The notes under the pieces were generated by a model, which was not told where the DNA came from, ran no database searches, and saw only the letters and a list, made by a program, of their open reading frames with translations. The translations under genes and the position numbers were made by a program. A DNA stretch of 64,000 nucleotides, taken from NCBI RefSeq assembly GCF_004331175.1, contig NZ_SJOD01000003.1, positions 1 through 64,000 on the forward strand, written 5' to 3'. Position 1 is the first letter of the stretch; the number at the start of each line of letters is the position of its first letter. This document shows positions 6,889 through 17,143 of the stretch, one piece after another. The stretch comes from Acinetobacter sp. ANC 4178 (GTDB lineage Bacteria > Pseudomonadota > Gammaproteobacteria > Pseudomonadales > Moraxellaceae).

Positions 6889-9300
6889 TTACTTTTTTGT
6901 TTGACTATGACGACGATATAAACCTAAGCCCAATAAACCCAGTAAACTCCACCATCCAATTGAACCGCCACCACCGCCAGATGTGACTGTATTCTTAGCC
7001 GTGTTATTTAAATAAATTTTTGCTCGATTTGAAGCCAAACCTTCAGCATCAAATACGGTATATTCCAAAATCTGGTCGAACGGACTGTAATTATTTTTTA
7101 CCTGCACCACCAAGTCGCTCGAATAACAAGTATCTCGCATTGCACTTCCAGGACATGGGCCATGCGGAACTGACGGGTCGACCATCATAGCACTAGGTAA
7201 ACTATCCAAGCGAATTGCCAATTCTTGACCTGCTTCATTATGATAAAAGTCGGCTTTGTTCAATCCGGCAATACTGCCTTTGGGACCATCATCATCAAAG
7301 TCATTTTCTAGTGGATGCAACGAAATTTTCTGGCTAGATCCATATTGCAAGCGATAAGTATCCTCTTTTGCAATTGGGGCAATATTGGTAAAACTCGCGC
7401 TCAATAAGCCTGATGTCGTTTTGGTCGCATCTTTTTTCGAGGTGATGCTATAAGTACATAAAGCATTCTCACCAATGGTCGAAATACTATCATCTAGGCG
7501 ATAAAACATAATTCGTTTAAGTTCTGGCACCCATTCACATTTTAACTTCGGATCTTGATCACCAATAAATTGGAAGTTACTGCCTTCACCAGAATAATGC
7601 CCCACACCCAAAATTTGGGTACTAATCGTATAGTTTTCTGTAGTTAATGCCTGAACCTGCGATTCATTATTCACCCACTGTTCATCTGGCAATGCCAATG
7701 CAAATGGATCAATATAAATCGCACGATATTTAGCATATTTTTCAGTATTGCTCTTCAAGTCTTTAAAAGCAGTCAACTCAGCTTGATATTGCGTCAAATA
7801 TTTCGCATCCGTCGCTTTATCATCTATACGTGCTTGATATAAATCAATCGCTTGCTGATAGTCATCCATCATTTGCGAATAAGATAAATTCTTTAAATTA
7901 ATAATATCCGCAGCAGTTAAGCGCATGAGCTCAACCGAACCAATATCACAGGTATTTTTCATACTCGGATTGAGAATTAATGTGGCATCCGTAATGCGGC
8001 TAAATCCACGTTGATCAACATCACTACATCCAACTGTATCCAGATTGACCAAATCATTTGCTGTCTGATTATTTTTAGGATAATACAGCGGTAGATATTC
8101 GGTATTGGCATTCGGTTCTGTATAGGCCGTTAGTAATGTTCCCATCGAAATATTACTGACATCAATATTGGTATTGCTTCCAGAAACATTACTTTCATAA
8201 GCAACTTTCGGTAAATTACATTGTCCTGCCACTGCCGCGAATTGAAGGGCATTATTCATTGCCACCATATTGAGTTTTGCATCGGTCACATTCCCATTAT
8301 TCAATGCATAGCGACAAGATTGCCCCGAATTATAAGCCAACACATTAAATGAAATAGCTTTACTACCCAACTGATCATAAAGCAGCGTACTGGCGGCAGT
8401 ATTCTCAACAATGGTATTACTGAGCAATATAAGCGTACTATTTTCACTTAAGTTTGCCTGTGCTGCATTAGAGGAGATATTTTTAATGATCGCCCCTGTA
8501 CTGCTATTCGCCTGATTTTTGGCAATGGTATTGGTTTGCAGTAAAGTTGATGCTTCACCACAAAGCTCTAACATACTCTGATTATTCGCTGCACCATTCG
8601 CCACAAGACTACTGTTTTGAATGGTAATAGTCGGCTTGGTAAATAACAAATTATTCAGGCAGGTCATTGCTAGAACGCTACCCTGTACCGCTTGGTTACC
8701 TTGTATTAAACCATGATCCATCGTCAGTGCAATATTACCATCTAAGTAAATTGCACCACCTTGTGCTGCACGTGAATTCAAAATCGTAACATTGGACAAA
8801 TTAATGTCTGCACCAGCATAAATCGCTCCACCCAATCCAGTACTTACCGCATTCGCCAACGTTAAGTTTTTAAATGAAACCCCATATTTGGACAAAGAAC
8901 TATTCAAGATTCGTGTTTGATTTTCGCCACTGATGGTGGTTTTAATCGCGGTTGTGGCAGGATAAGTATTGGTTAATACATGCTTCTTGGAATAATCAAG
9001 CGGTTCAGCACCATAAATCTCTATCACTGATTGCGGGACCAATTCACGCTTCAGTTTATACGTGCCTTCTTTTAACTGAATCCGATCTTTTTGCCCTAAA
9101 CGTGTATCACCCGCGTTACATCCACCAAAAGCTTTATTATCGGCGGCAGTTTTAATGGCTTCGCGCAAAGAACATTGATTTAGATTTTCACCATCTTCAT
9201 CATCAAACGTAGTGACGTGAATAAATGTATCTTCTGCCGCCATCAATGACATTGCAGAAAGTACCATTAACGTCAGTAAACCTTTTTTATAATTTTTCAC
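6889..9300 (-). CDS. CSLREA-domain surface protein with GlyGly-CTERM tail (paralogue 1)
   Basis: Large secreted protein (803 residues from the GTG at 9300). It has a signal peptide (KNYKKGLLTLMVLSAMSLMAA), then the CSLREA N-terminal motif (NQCSLREAIKTAA), then a parallel beta-helix-like region rich in Asn/Ser/Thr (GGAIYAG, GGAIYLDG repeats). The C-terminus is Gly-rich, then a hydrophobic helix and a basic end (GGGGGSIGWWSLLGLLGLGLYRR), which is the GlyGly-CTERM sorting signal recognised by rhombosortase. A TTG at 9306 is possible, but the GTG has AAGGGA at better spacing. It lies 15 bases downstream of its paralogue, likely in one operon. No rhombosortase gene is in the window. Confidence 0.82.
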   Translation of the reverse strand: MKNYKKGLLTLMVLSAMSLMAAEDTFIHVTTFDDEDGENLNQCSLREAIKTAADNKAFGGCNAGDTRLGQKDRIQLKEGTYKLKRELVPQSVIEIYGAEPLDYSKKHVLTNTYPATTAIKTTISGENQTRILNSSLSKYGVSFKNLTLANAVSTGLGGAIYAGADINLSNVTILNSRAAQGGAIYLDGNIALTMDHGLIQGNQAVQGSVLAMTCLNNLLFTKPTITIQNSSLVANGAANNQSMLELCGEASTLLQTNTIAKNQANSSTGAIIKNISSNAAQANLSENSTLILLSNTIVENTAASTLLYDQLGSKAISFNVLAYNSGQSCRYALNNGNVTDAKLNMVAMNNALQFAAVAGQCNLPKVAYESNVSGSNTNIDVSNISMGTLLTAYTEPNANTEYLPLYYPKNNQTANDLVNLDTVGCSDVDQRGFSRITDATLILNPSMKNTCDIGSVELMRLTAADIINLKNLSYSQMMDDYQQAIDLYQARIDDKATDAKYLTQYQAELTAFKDLKSNTEKYAKYRAIYIDPFALALPDEQWVNNESQVQALTTENYTISTQILGVGHYSGEGSNFQFIGDQDPKLKCEWVPELKRIMFYRLDDSISTIGENALCTYSITSKKDATKTTSGLLSASFTNIAPIAKEDTYRLQYGSSQKISLHPLENDFDDDGPKGSIAGLNKADFYHNEAGQELAIRLDSLPSAMMVDPSVPHGPCPGSAMRDTCYSSDLVVQVKNNYSPFDQILEYTVFDAEGLASNRAKIYLNNTAKNTVTSGGGGGSIGWWSLLGLLGLGLYRRHSQTKK

Positions 9301-9315
9301 GGTCAATTCCCTTGC

Positions 9316-11136
9316 CTATTTCTTGTAACGACGTAATCCGATCAATGCTAATAAACCGAATAAACTGAATACCCCTGCACTCCCGCCCGAAGTTTTCACT
9401 TTGCTGCTTTCCATTTGTCCAGCTGGTGCCTGAGAGACTTGCACTTTTATCTCTAAATACGGATTTTGAGAATCATTGAATCGTGTCGTGGTGGTGACTA
9501 AGCGAATCTTGAAAATATCAGCACCATGCCAGTTTCCATTCGGCTTGTACTGAATGTTTCCTTCCTCATCTATCGTTAAAGTCCCTTTAGGCTGAGTAAT
9601 TGTTGGAACGACCTGTAAACATCCATCTTGCCAAGCACCGCCCGCTGGATTCGCACCTAATAAGGCTTCACATTGATCTTTCGGCAAAAGTTCGCCATCA
9701 CCCAGTAAATCGGCAACCGACATTTTCGCAACTTCACCGTAATTGATATCATCACCAATTAGCGCGATTGTTGTTGGAAACACCAGTTCAACTGCACCAC
9801 GGTCACAAAGGACATTATTTGAATCACGTACTTGTCCACGTTGATCATTTGATTCACATTCAACCAGCGCCGTATCTGAACCTGTAGATTGCTTGCCCTT
9901 ATTCACAATCAGTGAATCACTCAAGTTCTGATAAGACACCAATAAACGTGGCTTAAAGTAGCCTAAAAAGTCACTGGTTCCCTGATTAAATGGACAGACC
10001 AAACTTTGTCGATCTAAATTTGCACTGCTACATTTTCCTTCGAGCGTACTGCCTGCAACTAAAGCGGTTTGAGTCAAAATATCATTCGGATATTCTGCTA
10101 AACCTTGTCCACACACCGCAGAAACTAAATTATTTTGTAAAATGCTTTGATCACCAGACTCAAATTTACAATCCTGCTGATTTGTAATCGGATACGGATT
10201 CCCCACCAAAATACTGTTTGCTAGAAAAGCTTTCCCTTGAGGAGCAACAAATTGGATGCCTTGGCCATTCCCAATCATGGTCAGGTTATTTAAGCCAATG
10301 CCATCACGTAAATTCAGCAAGTAACCTTTATTCTGTAAAAAGGTAGTGTTCTTAATAAAATTGGCGACATTTAATATAGAGGTCGGTAACTGATTGGTAT
10401 TGAATAATAACGATGAATAAATGCCTGCCGATGTGGCACTTGCAGTTTCATTATTTCGAATGACACTATTTAAAATTTTATAGGCAGGATGTTGGGTAAA
10501 TAAAACCGCACCTTCATTCGCATAGTTTTTCTCAAACAAACTGTTCTGGATTACAACCAAACTGTCCGTCGTATTCTCTACAGTTGAATGGCCTACATTA
10601 TAAATTGCCCCGCCTTGGGTGGCGTATCCCCCAGATAATGCTGCATAACTTAATTGTAGATATTCATTGTTGTAAATCAGTCCACCTTGTTGAGCACATT
10701 GAACCTGCCCACAACCTTGCAGGCTGACTTCATATAACACTACACTCAGCAGCTTCTCTTGTGAGCCATCGTCAATGCGTAAAATATTGTCTTTTGCCTG
10801 CATTTGTAATACAGCATTATTTTTACCCAGAACAGGCGTCTCATTAAAATCAACGTCATAATTGGTTTTAATGGTTACTTCACGCTGAATGTTTAAGTGT
10901 GAATTGAGTTTATACACTTTCTGTTTTTCTAATAAAATGACAGGACTTGCGTCTGCCCCACCACAGCCAAAATACCCCTCTTTAGGCATATCTTGATTGA
11001 TATAGTTCACTGCCTCTCGCAATGAGCATTCTTTATCATCTTTCACAATATCTTCAGTGGTGGTGACACTAATATTTGCACTATAAGCATGCCCAGCTAG
11101 ACATAACATTCCCACACCAATGCTCTGCTTGAGCAT
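9316..11136 (-). CDS. CSLREA-domain surface protein with GlyGly-CTERM tail (paralogue 2)
   Basis: Product of 606 residues with the same architecture as its downstream neighbour: signal peptide (MLKQSIGVGMLCLAGHAYS), CSLREA motif (KECSLREAVNYI), Asn/Gly-rich beta-helix-like repeats (GGLIYNN, GGAIYNVG), and a GlyGly-CTERM tail (TSGGSAGVFSLFGLLALIGLRRYKK, shown in the sequence as Gly-rich linker, hydrophobic helix, basic end). Both proteins contain the phrase Asp-Gln-Arg-Gly before their C-terminal parts. The start ATG has a strong AAGGAGAGG site. It is probably exported and processed at the surface by rhombosortase. The function is unknown. Confidence 0.82.
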   Translation of the reverse strand: MLKQSIGVGMLCLAGHAYSANISVTTTEDIVKDDKECSLREAVNYINQDMPKEGYFGCGGADASPVILLEKQKVYKLNSHLNIQREVTIKTNYDVDFNETPVLGKNNAVLQMQAKDNILRIDDGSQEKLLSVVLYEVSLQGCGQVQCAQQGGLIYNNEYLQLSYAALSGGYATQGGAIYNVGHSTVENTTDSLVVIQNSLFEKNYANEGAVLFTQHPAYKILNSVIRNNETASATSAGIYSSLLFNTNQLPTSILNVANFIKNTTFLQNKGYLLNLRDGIGLNNLTMIGNGQGIQFVAPQGKAFLANSILVGNPYPITNQQDCKFESGDQSILQNNLVSAVCGQGLAEYPNDILTQTALVAGSTLEGKCSSANLDRQSLVCPFNQGTSDFLGYFKPRLLVSYQNLSDSLIVNKGKQSTGSDTALVECESNDQRGQVRDSNNVLCDRGAVELVFPTTIALIGDDINYGEVAKMSVADLLGDGELLPKDQCEALLGANPAGGAWQDGCLQVVPTITQPKGTLTIDEEGNIQYKPNGNWHGADIFKIRLVTTTTRFNDSQNPYLEIKVQVSQAPAGQMESSKVKTSGGSAGVFSLFGLLALIGLRRYKK

Positions 11137-11497
11137 ACACCTCTCCTTAATTTTTTAATTATCTTGTTTTTCTAGATTGCATTGTCTAAGCAATTTCAAT
11201 GCAATCTGATTGCAGTCCTTTTGCTGTACAGCCTAAAAGATGCCAATACAAATAAAATTGACTAAATTGCCAAATTATTTGGGCATTAATGCAACTACAG
11301 CACAAGCGTGCTGCCAATTTTATGGTTTAGGATAAGATTTAAGTGGGGTTGGGCACACTGAAGCTTCATGCTCATTTGCAGCATCCTGTTCTCCTTAACT
11401 TACATTTCTATTATTTTTCTATGCTCGCAAATCCATGCGATGCGAATTCATGAGTACTTTGTCACAGCTTTTTAAATTACTCAAGCGCTTTTATCTG
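11137..11497. other. 361-bp spacer between hda and the CSLREA operon
   Basis: No gene, terminator or RNA was recognised. The promoter of the minus-strand CSLREA pair must lie here. The ribosome site AAGGAGAGG sits at its left edge. No clear -35/-10 pair could be picked. Confidence 0.4.
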
Positions 11498-12202
11498 TTA
11501 TTGATATTCATCAATCAAGGCATAAATTTGTCTTAAAGTCGCATGACTGAGTTTAGTTTTTTCGCCTTTAAGCAATTGAATTAATTGCTCTAAAGTCTGC
11601 AAAAGTATCGAAGCCTGCTGTGGGCCATGCAACAAAAGATAATCAATAATTTGCTGATCGATATTAATGCCACGACGAGCCAGCACTGAACTGACTAAAA
11701 TTTGTCGATCTGCATATAAACTGCCATTTGGCACCCTTACACTGACCGCTTGAGTTAATCGGGACTGTAAATCAGGTAATTCCAATTTCAATTCAATTGG
11801 TGCAAAGCGAGAAGAAAAAACTAATTGTCCACCCACTTCATTATTATAGTTAATCAAGTGAAAGACTGCTTTTTGCCAATGTGGGACGCCGCAAATCGCT
11901 TCGATATCATCAAGCGCGACCAAATCATAGCGCTCTAAAGAGGTAATTGCTTCGGTAGGTGCATCAAGCAACTCTAATAAAGAAACCTTTATTGCTGATT
12001 TACCCACATCCAAATAAGAATCACAAATCGCAGAAAGTAAATGGCTTTTACCCGTTCCAGCACCACCATACACATAGAATCGGTTCATTAAACCTGCATG
12101 TAGTTGACGAATTGCATCAATGACGTGACCCCAACCTGGACCAGAGAAATCACTGATTCGGGCATCGAGTTGGGGTTCAATATCTAATTGCAGTTGACGC
12201 AT
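11498..12202 (-). CDS. hda: DnaA regulatory inactivator Hda
   Basis: Hda binds the DNA polymerase sliding clamp and stimulates ATP hydrolysis by DnaA, preventing re-initiation of replication. The 234-residue AAA+ protein has an N-terminal clamp-binding motif (QLQLDI, residues 3-8), a Walker A (GGAGTGKSH, about 46-54), and a Walker B (LVALDDIEAI, DD about 98-99). It also has a sensor/arginine region (QSRLTQAVSV) and lacks the DnaA DNA-binding domain. Its length matches Hda. It lies 24 bases downstream of the AI-2E permease gene, opposite purMN, an arrangement typical of gammaproteobacteria. Confidence 0.93.
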   Translation of the reverse strand: MRQLQLDIEPQLDARISDFSGPGWGHVIDAIRQLHAGLMNRFYVYGGAGTGKSHLLSAICDSYLDVGKSAIKVSLLELLDAPTEAITSLERYDLVALDDIEAICGVPHWQKAVFHLINYNNEVGGQLVFSSRFAPIELKLELPDLQSRLTQAVSVRVPNGSLYADRQILVSSVLARRGINIDQQIIDYLLLHGPQQASILLQTLEQLIQLLKGEKTKLSHATLRQIYALIDEYQ

Positions 12203-12226
12203 ATTCGTGATTAAGCCTTATACGCT

Positions 12227-13435
12227 TTATGTTTTAGGTTCAATGTTACTCGATTTCTCAGTAACGTGCTGATCTTTCGAAGTTGGCTCTTTAAGTTCAA
12301 TATCAATGTCCAATTGCGAGGTTTCTATACTAATAGAATTTGTTTCGGCAAAGGAAGTCACAACTGCTTGCGTACCATACAACTGACTCTGCTCATACCA
12401 TTCTCGTGCATGTTTCAGCAGCACAACAATCACCGCAGCCACAGGCAATGCAATTAACATTCCGAGGAATCCTGCCAATTGTGCACCTGCCAATACCGCA
12501 AAAACCACAGCAACAGGTGACAAGCCAATCTTATCACCCAACAAAAATGGCTGAAGAATATAGCCTTCTACGGCCTGACCAATCATAAACACCACAAGCA
12601 CTAAGGCCAAATGCATCCAATCCAAGCCAAATTGGAACAGTGATGCAATCACTGCGGCAATAATCCCAACAGCAAAACCTAAATAAGGAATAATACTCGC
12701 CAAGCCAGCAACCATACCAATAATCAGTCCGACTTCTAATCCAATTAATTGCAGACCAACCGCATAAACGATGCCAAGCAACAGCATCACCAAAAACTGG
12801 CCCTTTACAAATGCGCCCAATACACTGTGGCATTCACTCACAATTTTTAAGGTAGATTCTTCATAAGGACGAGGTACAAGGCGGCGCATACTATCGAGCA
12901 TACGATCCCAATCTAATAAGAAATAAAAAGCAATAATTGGAATAAGAACAACTGTCCCACCAACTTGAATAAAACTCAGTCCAGACTGGGCAATTTTCAA
13001 TGCCATAGCTTGCAGACTGTCCGCACTATAGTTGGTTTGAATATAATCCATGACGACGGTAGACAATTGATGTTTATCAATTTCCATCTGAACTAAATTA
13101 AAAGTACGCGACAACCAAGGTAAAAAAGTATCATTCAGCCAATGAATCCCTGCAGGAATACTGCTTTTGGCATACATTAACTGCTGCCAAATCAAAGGCA
13201 CCAAATAAGAAATTGCTAAAGTTAAAGCAACACCAATTCCAATAAATACGATGCTGATAGATAACCAGCGAGGCAATCCAATCTGATGAAATTTTTGAAC
13301 CAACGGATTAAACAAATAAGCGACTAAAAAGGCGACAATAAATGGTAGTACAACTGGCTTTAATAAATACAATACCCATAAAATAAGTACGATACCCGTA
13401 AGAATAAAAATACGCCGTAAGGTTCGATCGACCAT
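12227..13435 (-). CDS. AI-2E family (PerM-type) transporter
   Basis: Polytopic inner-membrane protein of 402 residues with about eight transmembrane segments. It begins LTGIVLILWVLYLLKPVVLPF and has the long-loop architecture and conserved GVV.IPIIAFYFLLDWDRM, GQFLVMLLLG and GLKLIGDKIGLSPV-like segments of the AI-2E/UPF0118 family. Transport substrate is uncertain; members export AI-2, sodium or are uncharacterised. A hydrophilic acidic tail of about 50 residues follows the last helix. It is cotranscribed with hda and divergent from purM. Confidence 0.88.
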   Translation of the reverse strand: MVDRTLRRIFILTGIVLILWVLYLLKPVVLPFIVAFLVAYLFNPLVQKFHQIGLPRWLSISIVFIGIGVALTLAISYLVPLIWQQLMYAKSSIPAGIHWLNDTFLPWLSRTFNLVQMEIDKHQLSTVVMDYIQTNYSADSLQAMALKIAQSGLSFIQVGGTVVLIPIIAFYFLLDWDRMLDSMRRLVPRPYEESTLKIVSECHSVLGAFVKGQFLVMLLLGIVYAVGLQLIGLEVGLIIGMVAGLASIIPYLGFAVGIIAAVIASLFQFGLDWMHLALVLVVFMIGQAVEGYILQPFLLGDKIGLSPVAVVFAVLAGAQLAGFLGMLIALPVAAVIVVLLKHAREWYEQSQLYGTQAVVTSFAETNSISIETSQLDIDIELKEPTSKDQHVTEKSSNIEPKT

Positions 13436-13537
13436 ATAGACCCGCCTTTTTCGATTTAATCGTTATAAAAAGTAAAATATTTAATTAAAGATAGCATTTT
13501 AGAGCATAAATAACATAAGAGTTTCGTTTATTCAGGT

Positions 13538-13543
13538 TATAAT
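13538..13543 (+). promoter_or_regulatory. -10 element upstream of purM
   Basis: TATAAT 32 bases before the purM start. No good -35 hexamer at 17 bases (ATAAGA), so the promoter may need an activator. The short GC stem CCGC/GCGG just downstream places the GCGGAG ribosome site in its right arm. Confidence 0.5.
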
Positions 13544-13569
13544 CCCCGCGCAAATGCGGAGACTTCACT

Positions 13570-14640
13570 ATGAGCAACTCAACTTCTACCCCAAACACTG
13601 GTTTAAGCTATAAAGATGCAGGTGTCGATATTGAAGCGGGCGACGCACTTGTCGATCGAATCAAATCTGTCGCTAAGCGTACAACTCGCCCTGAAGTGAT
13701 GGGCGGATTAGGTGGCTTTGGCGCACTATGTAAAATTCCTAAAGGCTATGAAGAGCCTGTTCTTGTATCTGGCACAGATGGTGTAGGTACAAAATTACGT
13801 TTAGCTTTGAACTTAAACCGTCATGACACAATTGGTCAAGACTTGGTTGCAATGTGCGTAAACGATCTTTTAGTGTGTGGTGCAGAACCTTTATTCTTCC
13901 TCGACTACTATGCAACAGGTCACTTAAATGTTGATGTTGCTGCTGATGTCGTTACGGGTATTGGTAAAGGCTGTGAGCTTGCTGGCTGTGCATTAGTCGG
14001 TGGTGAAACTGCTGAAATGCCAGGCATGTATGAAGGCGAAGATTATGACCTTGCAGGTTTCTGCGTAGGTGTCGTTGAGCAAAGCAAAATCATTGATGGC
14101 TCTAAAGTAAAAGCGGGTGATATCTTAATTGGTGTTGCATCAAGCGGTGCACATTCAAATGGCTACTCTCTGCTTCGTAAAATCTTAGACGTGAAAAACG
14201 TCGATCTTACGCAAATCGTAGATGGTCGCCCACTTGCTGATACAGCAATGGAACCAACACGCATTTATGTAAAATCAATTCTTGAACTTTGCAAACAAGT
14301 TGACGTGCATGCAATGGCGCACATCACTGGTGGCGGTTTGCCGGGTAACTTACCTCGCGTACTTCCAAATGGTGCTCAAGCGATTATTAATGAATCTTCT
14401 TGGGAATGGCCAGAATTGTTCAAACTTCTTCAAAAAGAAGGTGGTGTTGAACAATTTGAAATGTACCGTACGTTTAACTGTGGCGTAGGTATGGTTATTG
14501 CTGTTGACGCAAATGATGCAGATAAAACCATTGCGCTTTTAACCGAACAAGGTGAAAAAGCATGGGCTATGGGTCACATCGTAGACAATGCTGAATCTGT
14601 TGAAGGTGCTGACGAGAAAGTCCGCGTAATCTTTGCATAA
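13570..14640 (+). CDS. purM: Phosphoribosylformylglycinamidine cyclo-ligase (AIR synthetase)
   Basis: Catalyses ATP-dependent ring closure of FGAM to AIR, step 5 of purine biosynthesis. The 356-residue product has the family's [11 protein letters not shown]-terminus, the ATP-binding [10 protein letters not shown] loop, the [11 protein letters not shown] signature, [11 protein letters not shown] and [13 protein letters not shown]. The ribosome site is GCGGAG. Its stop overlaps the purN start by one base (TAATG), giving coupled translation. Confidence 0.98.
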   Translation: MSNSTSTPNTGLSYKDAGVDIEAGDALVDRIKSVAKRTTRPEVMGGLGGFGALCKIPKGYEEPVLVSGTDGVGTKLRLALNLNRHDTIGQDLVAMCVNDLLVCGAEPLFFLDYYATGHLNVDVAADVVTGIGKGCELAGCALVGGETAEMPGMYEGEDYDLAGFCVGVVEQSKIIDGSKVKAGDILIGVASSGAHSNGYSLLRKILDVKNVDLTQIVDGRPLADTAMEPTRIYVKSILELCKQVDVHAMAHITGGGLPGNLPRVLPNGAQAIINESSWEWPELFKLLQKEGGVEQFEMYRTFNCGVGMVIAVDANDADKTIALLTEQGEKAWAMGHIVDNAESVEGADEKVRVIFA

Positions 14641-15269
14641 TGAAAATTGCTGTCCTTGTTTCAGGAAGTGGCAGTAACTTACAAGCCCTCATAGACGCCC
14701 GTCTATCTGGGCAAATTGTAGGTGTTATTTGCAACAAGCCTGAAGCGTATGCGCTAAAACGTGCTCAGCAAGCGGGCATTCAAACTGCCGTCATTGAGCA
14801 CAAGCAATATCCAACTCGTGAAATATTTGATGATGCGATGCATCAACAGTTATTAGATTGGAATGTTGATTTAGTGGTATTGGCAGGTTTCATGCGTATT
14901 TTGAGCGCCAAATTTGTCCGTGCTTGGGAAGGGAAAATGTTAAATATTCACCCTTCTCTTTTACCACATTACAAAGGTATGCATACCCACCAAAGGGTAT
15001 TAAATACAGGTGATGTCTATCATGGCTGCACAGTACATTTTGTCACAGCAGAATTAGACGCAGGTCAATCGCTTGCACAAGGTGTATTGAAAGTTGGCCT
15101 TCAAGATCACGTTGAGCAACTGGCTCAACGCGTGCATGAACTTGAGCACTTAATCTATCCTCAAGTCGTCGAATGGATTTGTACAGGTGCGCTGCAATAT
15201 CACAATGCCGATACAGTTCTCTATCGAAATCAACCTTTAGATGAACCAATTCAATTTTGTAAACTATAA
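14640..15269 (+). CDS. purN: Phosphoribosylglycinamide formyltransferase 1
   Basis: Transfers a formyl group from 10-formyl-tetrahydrofolate to GAR in purine synthesis. The 209-residue protein shows the phosphate-binding VSGSGSNLQALID loop, the catalytic Asn-His pair in NIHPSLLPHYKG, and the HGCTVHFVTAELDAG segment containing the catalytic Asp. The start overlaps the purM stop. It ends at a strong bidirectional terminator. Confidence 0.98.
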   Translation: MKIAVLVSGSGSNLQALIDARLSGQIVGVICNKPEAYALKRAQQAGIQTAVIEHKQYPTREIFDDAMHQQLLDWNVDLVVLAGFMRILSAKFVRAWEGKMLNIHPSLLPHYKGMHTHQRVLNTGDVYHGCTVHFVTAELDAGQSLAQGVLKVGLQDHVEQLAQRVHELEHLIYPQVVEWICTGALQYHNADTVLYRNQPLDEPIQFCKL

Positions 15270-15280
15270 ATAAAATTTTT

Positions 15281-15318
15281 CCAATAAAAAATGCATCCTC
15301 GGATGCATTTTTTATTGG
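15281..15318. terminator. Bidirectional terminator after purN
   Basis: Perfect 18-bp stem (CCAATAAAAAATGCATCC and complement) with a 2-base spacer; A run and T run on both sides. It lies between the convergent purN and the alpha/beta hydrolase gene. Confidence 0.85.
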
Positions 15319-15326
15319 ATTCTACT

Positions 15327-16121
15327 TTATTGTTGAATCAGTTTTTTTATCACTTCTACCGTGGCTTCAGGGCGTTCCAGAGGGAACATATGCCCTCCTT
15401 CAACCACACTAAATGGAATACCGACTTTTTTCTTGGCAACTTGCGGAAAGCCGTGTTTTAAAAACTCACTTTGATCCCCAACCACCAGATGCATTGGAAC
15501 TTTAGGTTTCGACATGGGTAACCACCACCAAGATGGTGTATTACGAAATATTGAGACTTCAGCCGCTTTAGGAATGGTCAAGGTTACACCACCACGCTCC
15601 GTATCTTCGATTAAGGCATGATCTAGGTAAGCTTGAAAACACTCAGGATCAAATCTTTGATATAAGCTTTTCGGTCGCAACATTTCACCTGCCTGCTCAC
15701 GAGACTCCCAATGATCACGGCGGCGATTACTCAGACCTGCTGGCGTCATACGATCCACCAGTTTCGGTTGAAATAGCTTCGCAGTATGGAACAGCAAAGA
15801 AGCTTTGCCCATAATCAACGGCGGATCTAACATAATCACTTGCTGAAATAATTCAGGACGCTTATATGCTGTCATCATGGTCAGGACAGAACCTAAAGAA
15901 TGCCCCAATCCAATGACGGGACGCCCATGGGCTTGACGTACAATACTGTCGGTCAGTTGATCCACCAAGCGTGGCCAATGGTTAGTGATCGGATAACGTT
16001 GATCCGTCCCAATCAAAGGTACATACACAATATCGTAATCTTCCCGAAGTAGATTAAACAGCTTCTCGTAGACTTTAGATGGTACGCCATTGGCGTGTGC
16101 AAAGTGGATTAATGGCTTCAT
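15327..16121 (-). CDS. Alpha/beta hydrolase
   Basis: Predicted soluble hydrolase of 264 residues. It has the oxyanion HAHANG N-terminal turn, the nucleophile elbow GLGHSLGS (Ser about 75), and a C-terminal His in VVEGGHMFPLE, so the catalytic triad is complete. Substrate cannot be inferred. Its start overlaps the end of the SppA-type peptidase gene (ATGA), so the two are translationally coupled. Confidence 0.85.
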   Translation of the reverse strand: MKPLIHFAHANGVPSKVYEKLFNLLREDYDIVYVPLIGTDQRYPITNHWPRLVDQLTDSIVRQAHGRPVIGLGHSLGSVLTMMTAYKRPELFQQVIMLDPPLIMGKASLLFHTAKLFQPKLVDRMTPAGLSNRRRDHWESREQAGEMLRPKSLYQRFDPECFQAYLDHALIEDTERGGVTLTIPKAAEVSIFRNTPSWWWLPMSKPKVPMHLVVGDQSEFLKHGFPQVAKKKVGIPFSVVEGGHMFPLERPEATVEVIKKLIQQ

Positions 16122-17143
16122 TGTAGTTTTGTCGTTTGCTCAGCTTGAACCTGTTGAGAAAGTGAAGTCGCAAAACCTTGACCGATTGAGCTTCCCATAC
16201 GTCCTAGAACAGAATCCAATGGATTATATTGAACGGTATAGTCCACTGTTTTATCGATTTTCAATTCACGTTTCAAGCTATTTAGACTACCTGTACGGTC
16301 AGCAATACCTAACTTCACCGCTTGTTCACCTGTCCAGAATAGTCCAGAGAAAATTGCAGGATCTTGCGATTTCAATTTATTACCACGACCTTTTTTAACC
16401 GCTTCAATGAAGTGATCATGTACATTGTCTAATACGGCTTGCACATGTGCCTTCTGTGCTGCATCAACAGGTTGTGTCATGGATAAAATTGCTTTGTTCT
16501 CACCCGAAGTCATGGTGCGATCTTCTACCCCTAACTTTTGCATGAGACCATTCACACCATAATTCGGCATGATGACACCAATAGAACCAACCAAACTCGA
16601 TGGATTGACAATAATTTCATCCGCAGCCGAGGCAATATAGTAAGCACCTGATGCACCCGTATCACCAATAATCGCATACAGTTTTTTATCTTTATGTTGT
16701 TGTTTTAAATATTGGATTTCTTGCCAAATTTCATCTGACTGAACAGGTGAACCGCCAGGTGAATTAATATTCAACACAACAGCCTGACTACTATTGTTTT
16801 CAAATGCTTTTTTCAAAGATTTGATTGTATCTTGGCTATTCACACTTTGTTTATCGGCAGCAATTGTGCCAATAATATCAACTACTGCAATATGTGAACC
16901 TGTAGTTGAACTTACATCCGTAGGAGTGGTACTACAGCTTTTACCCAAAATAACCAAGATAAAGAGAAGATAAGCAAAGGTCAGTAGCTTGAAGAAAATA
17001 CTCCAACGACGCGCTCGGCGTTGCTCCTCAACTGAAGCCAATACAGCTTTCTCAAGAATTTGCCATTCTTTTCCTGACTGCTTTTCTAAATTTTGTTGTG
17101 TCGTTTGACTTTCGTTTTGTGGTTTAGGTGGCCAATCGGACAT
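16118..17143 (-). CDS. sppA: S49-family signal peptide peptidase (SppA-type)
   Basis: Inner-membrane serine protease that degrades signal peptides and membrane fragments. The 341-residue product has a cytoplasmic basic N-terminus, one transmembrane anchor (WSIFFKLLTFAYLLFILVIL), and a single ClpP-fold S49 domain. The domain shows INSPGGSPVQSDE, the catalytic Ser in GASGAYYIASAA and the catalytic Lys in SGENKAIL. At this length it is the short, one-domain form rather than the two-domain E. coli type. Confidence 0.9.
   Translation of the reverse strand: MSDWPPKPQNESQTTQQNLEKQSGKEWQILEKAVLASVEEQRRARRWSIFFKLLTFAYLLFILVILGKSCSTTPTDVSSTTGSHIAVVDIIGTIAADKQSVNSQDTIKSLKKAFENNSSQAVVLNINSPGGSPVQSDEIWQEIQYLKQQHKDKKLYAIIGDTGASGAYYIASAADEIIVNPSSLVGSIGVIMPNYGVNGLMQKLGVEDRTMTSGENKAILSMTQPVDAAQKAHVQAVLDNVHDHFIEAVKKGRGNKLKSQDPAIFSGLFWTGEQAVKLGIADRTGSLNSLKRELKIDKTVDYTVQYNPLDSVLGRMGSSIGQGFATSLSQQVQAEQTTKLQ

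Noticed and set aside
11137..11497. RNA gene or riboswitch in the 361-base spacer
   Set aside because: No stable long stem, terminator or known motif could be seen.
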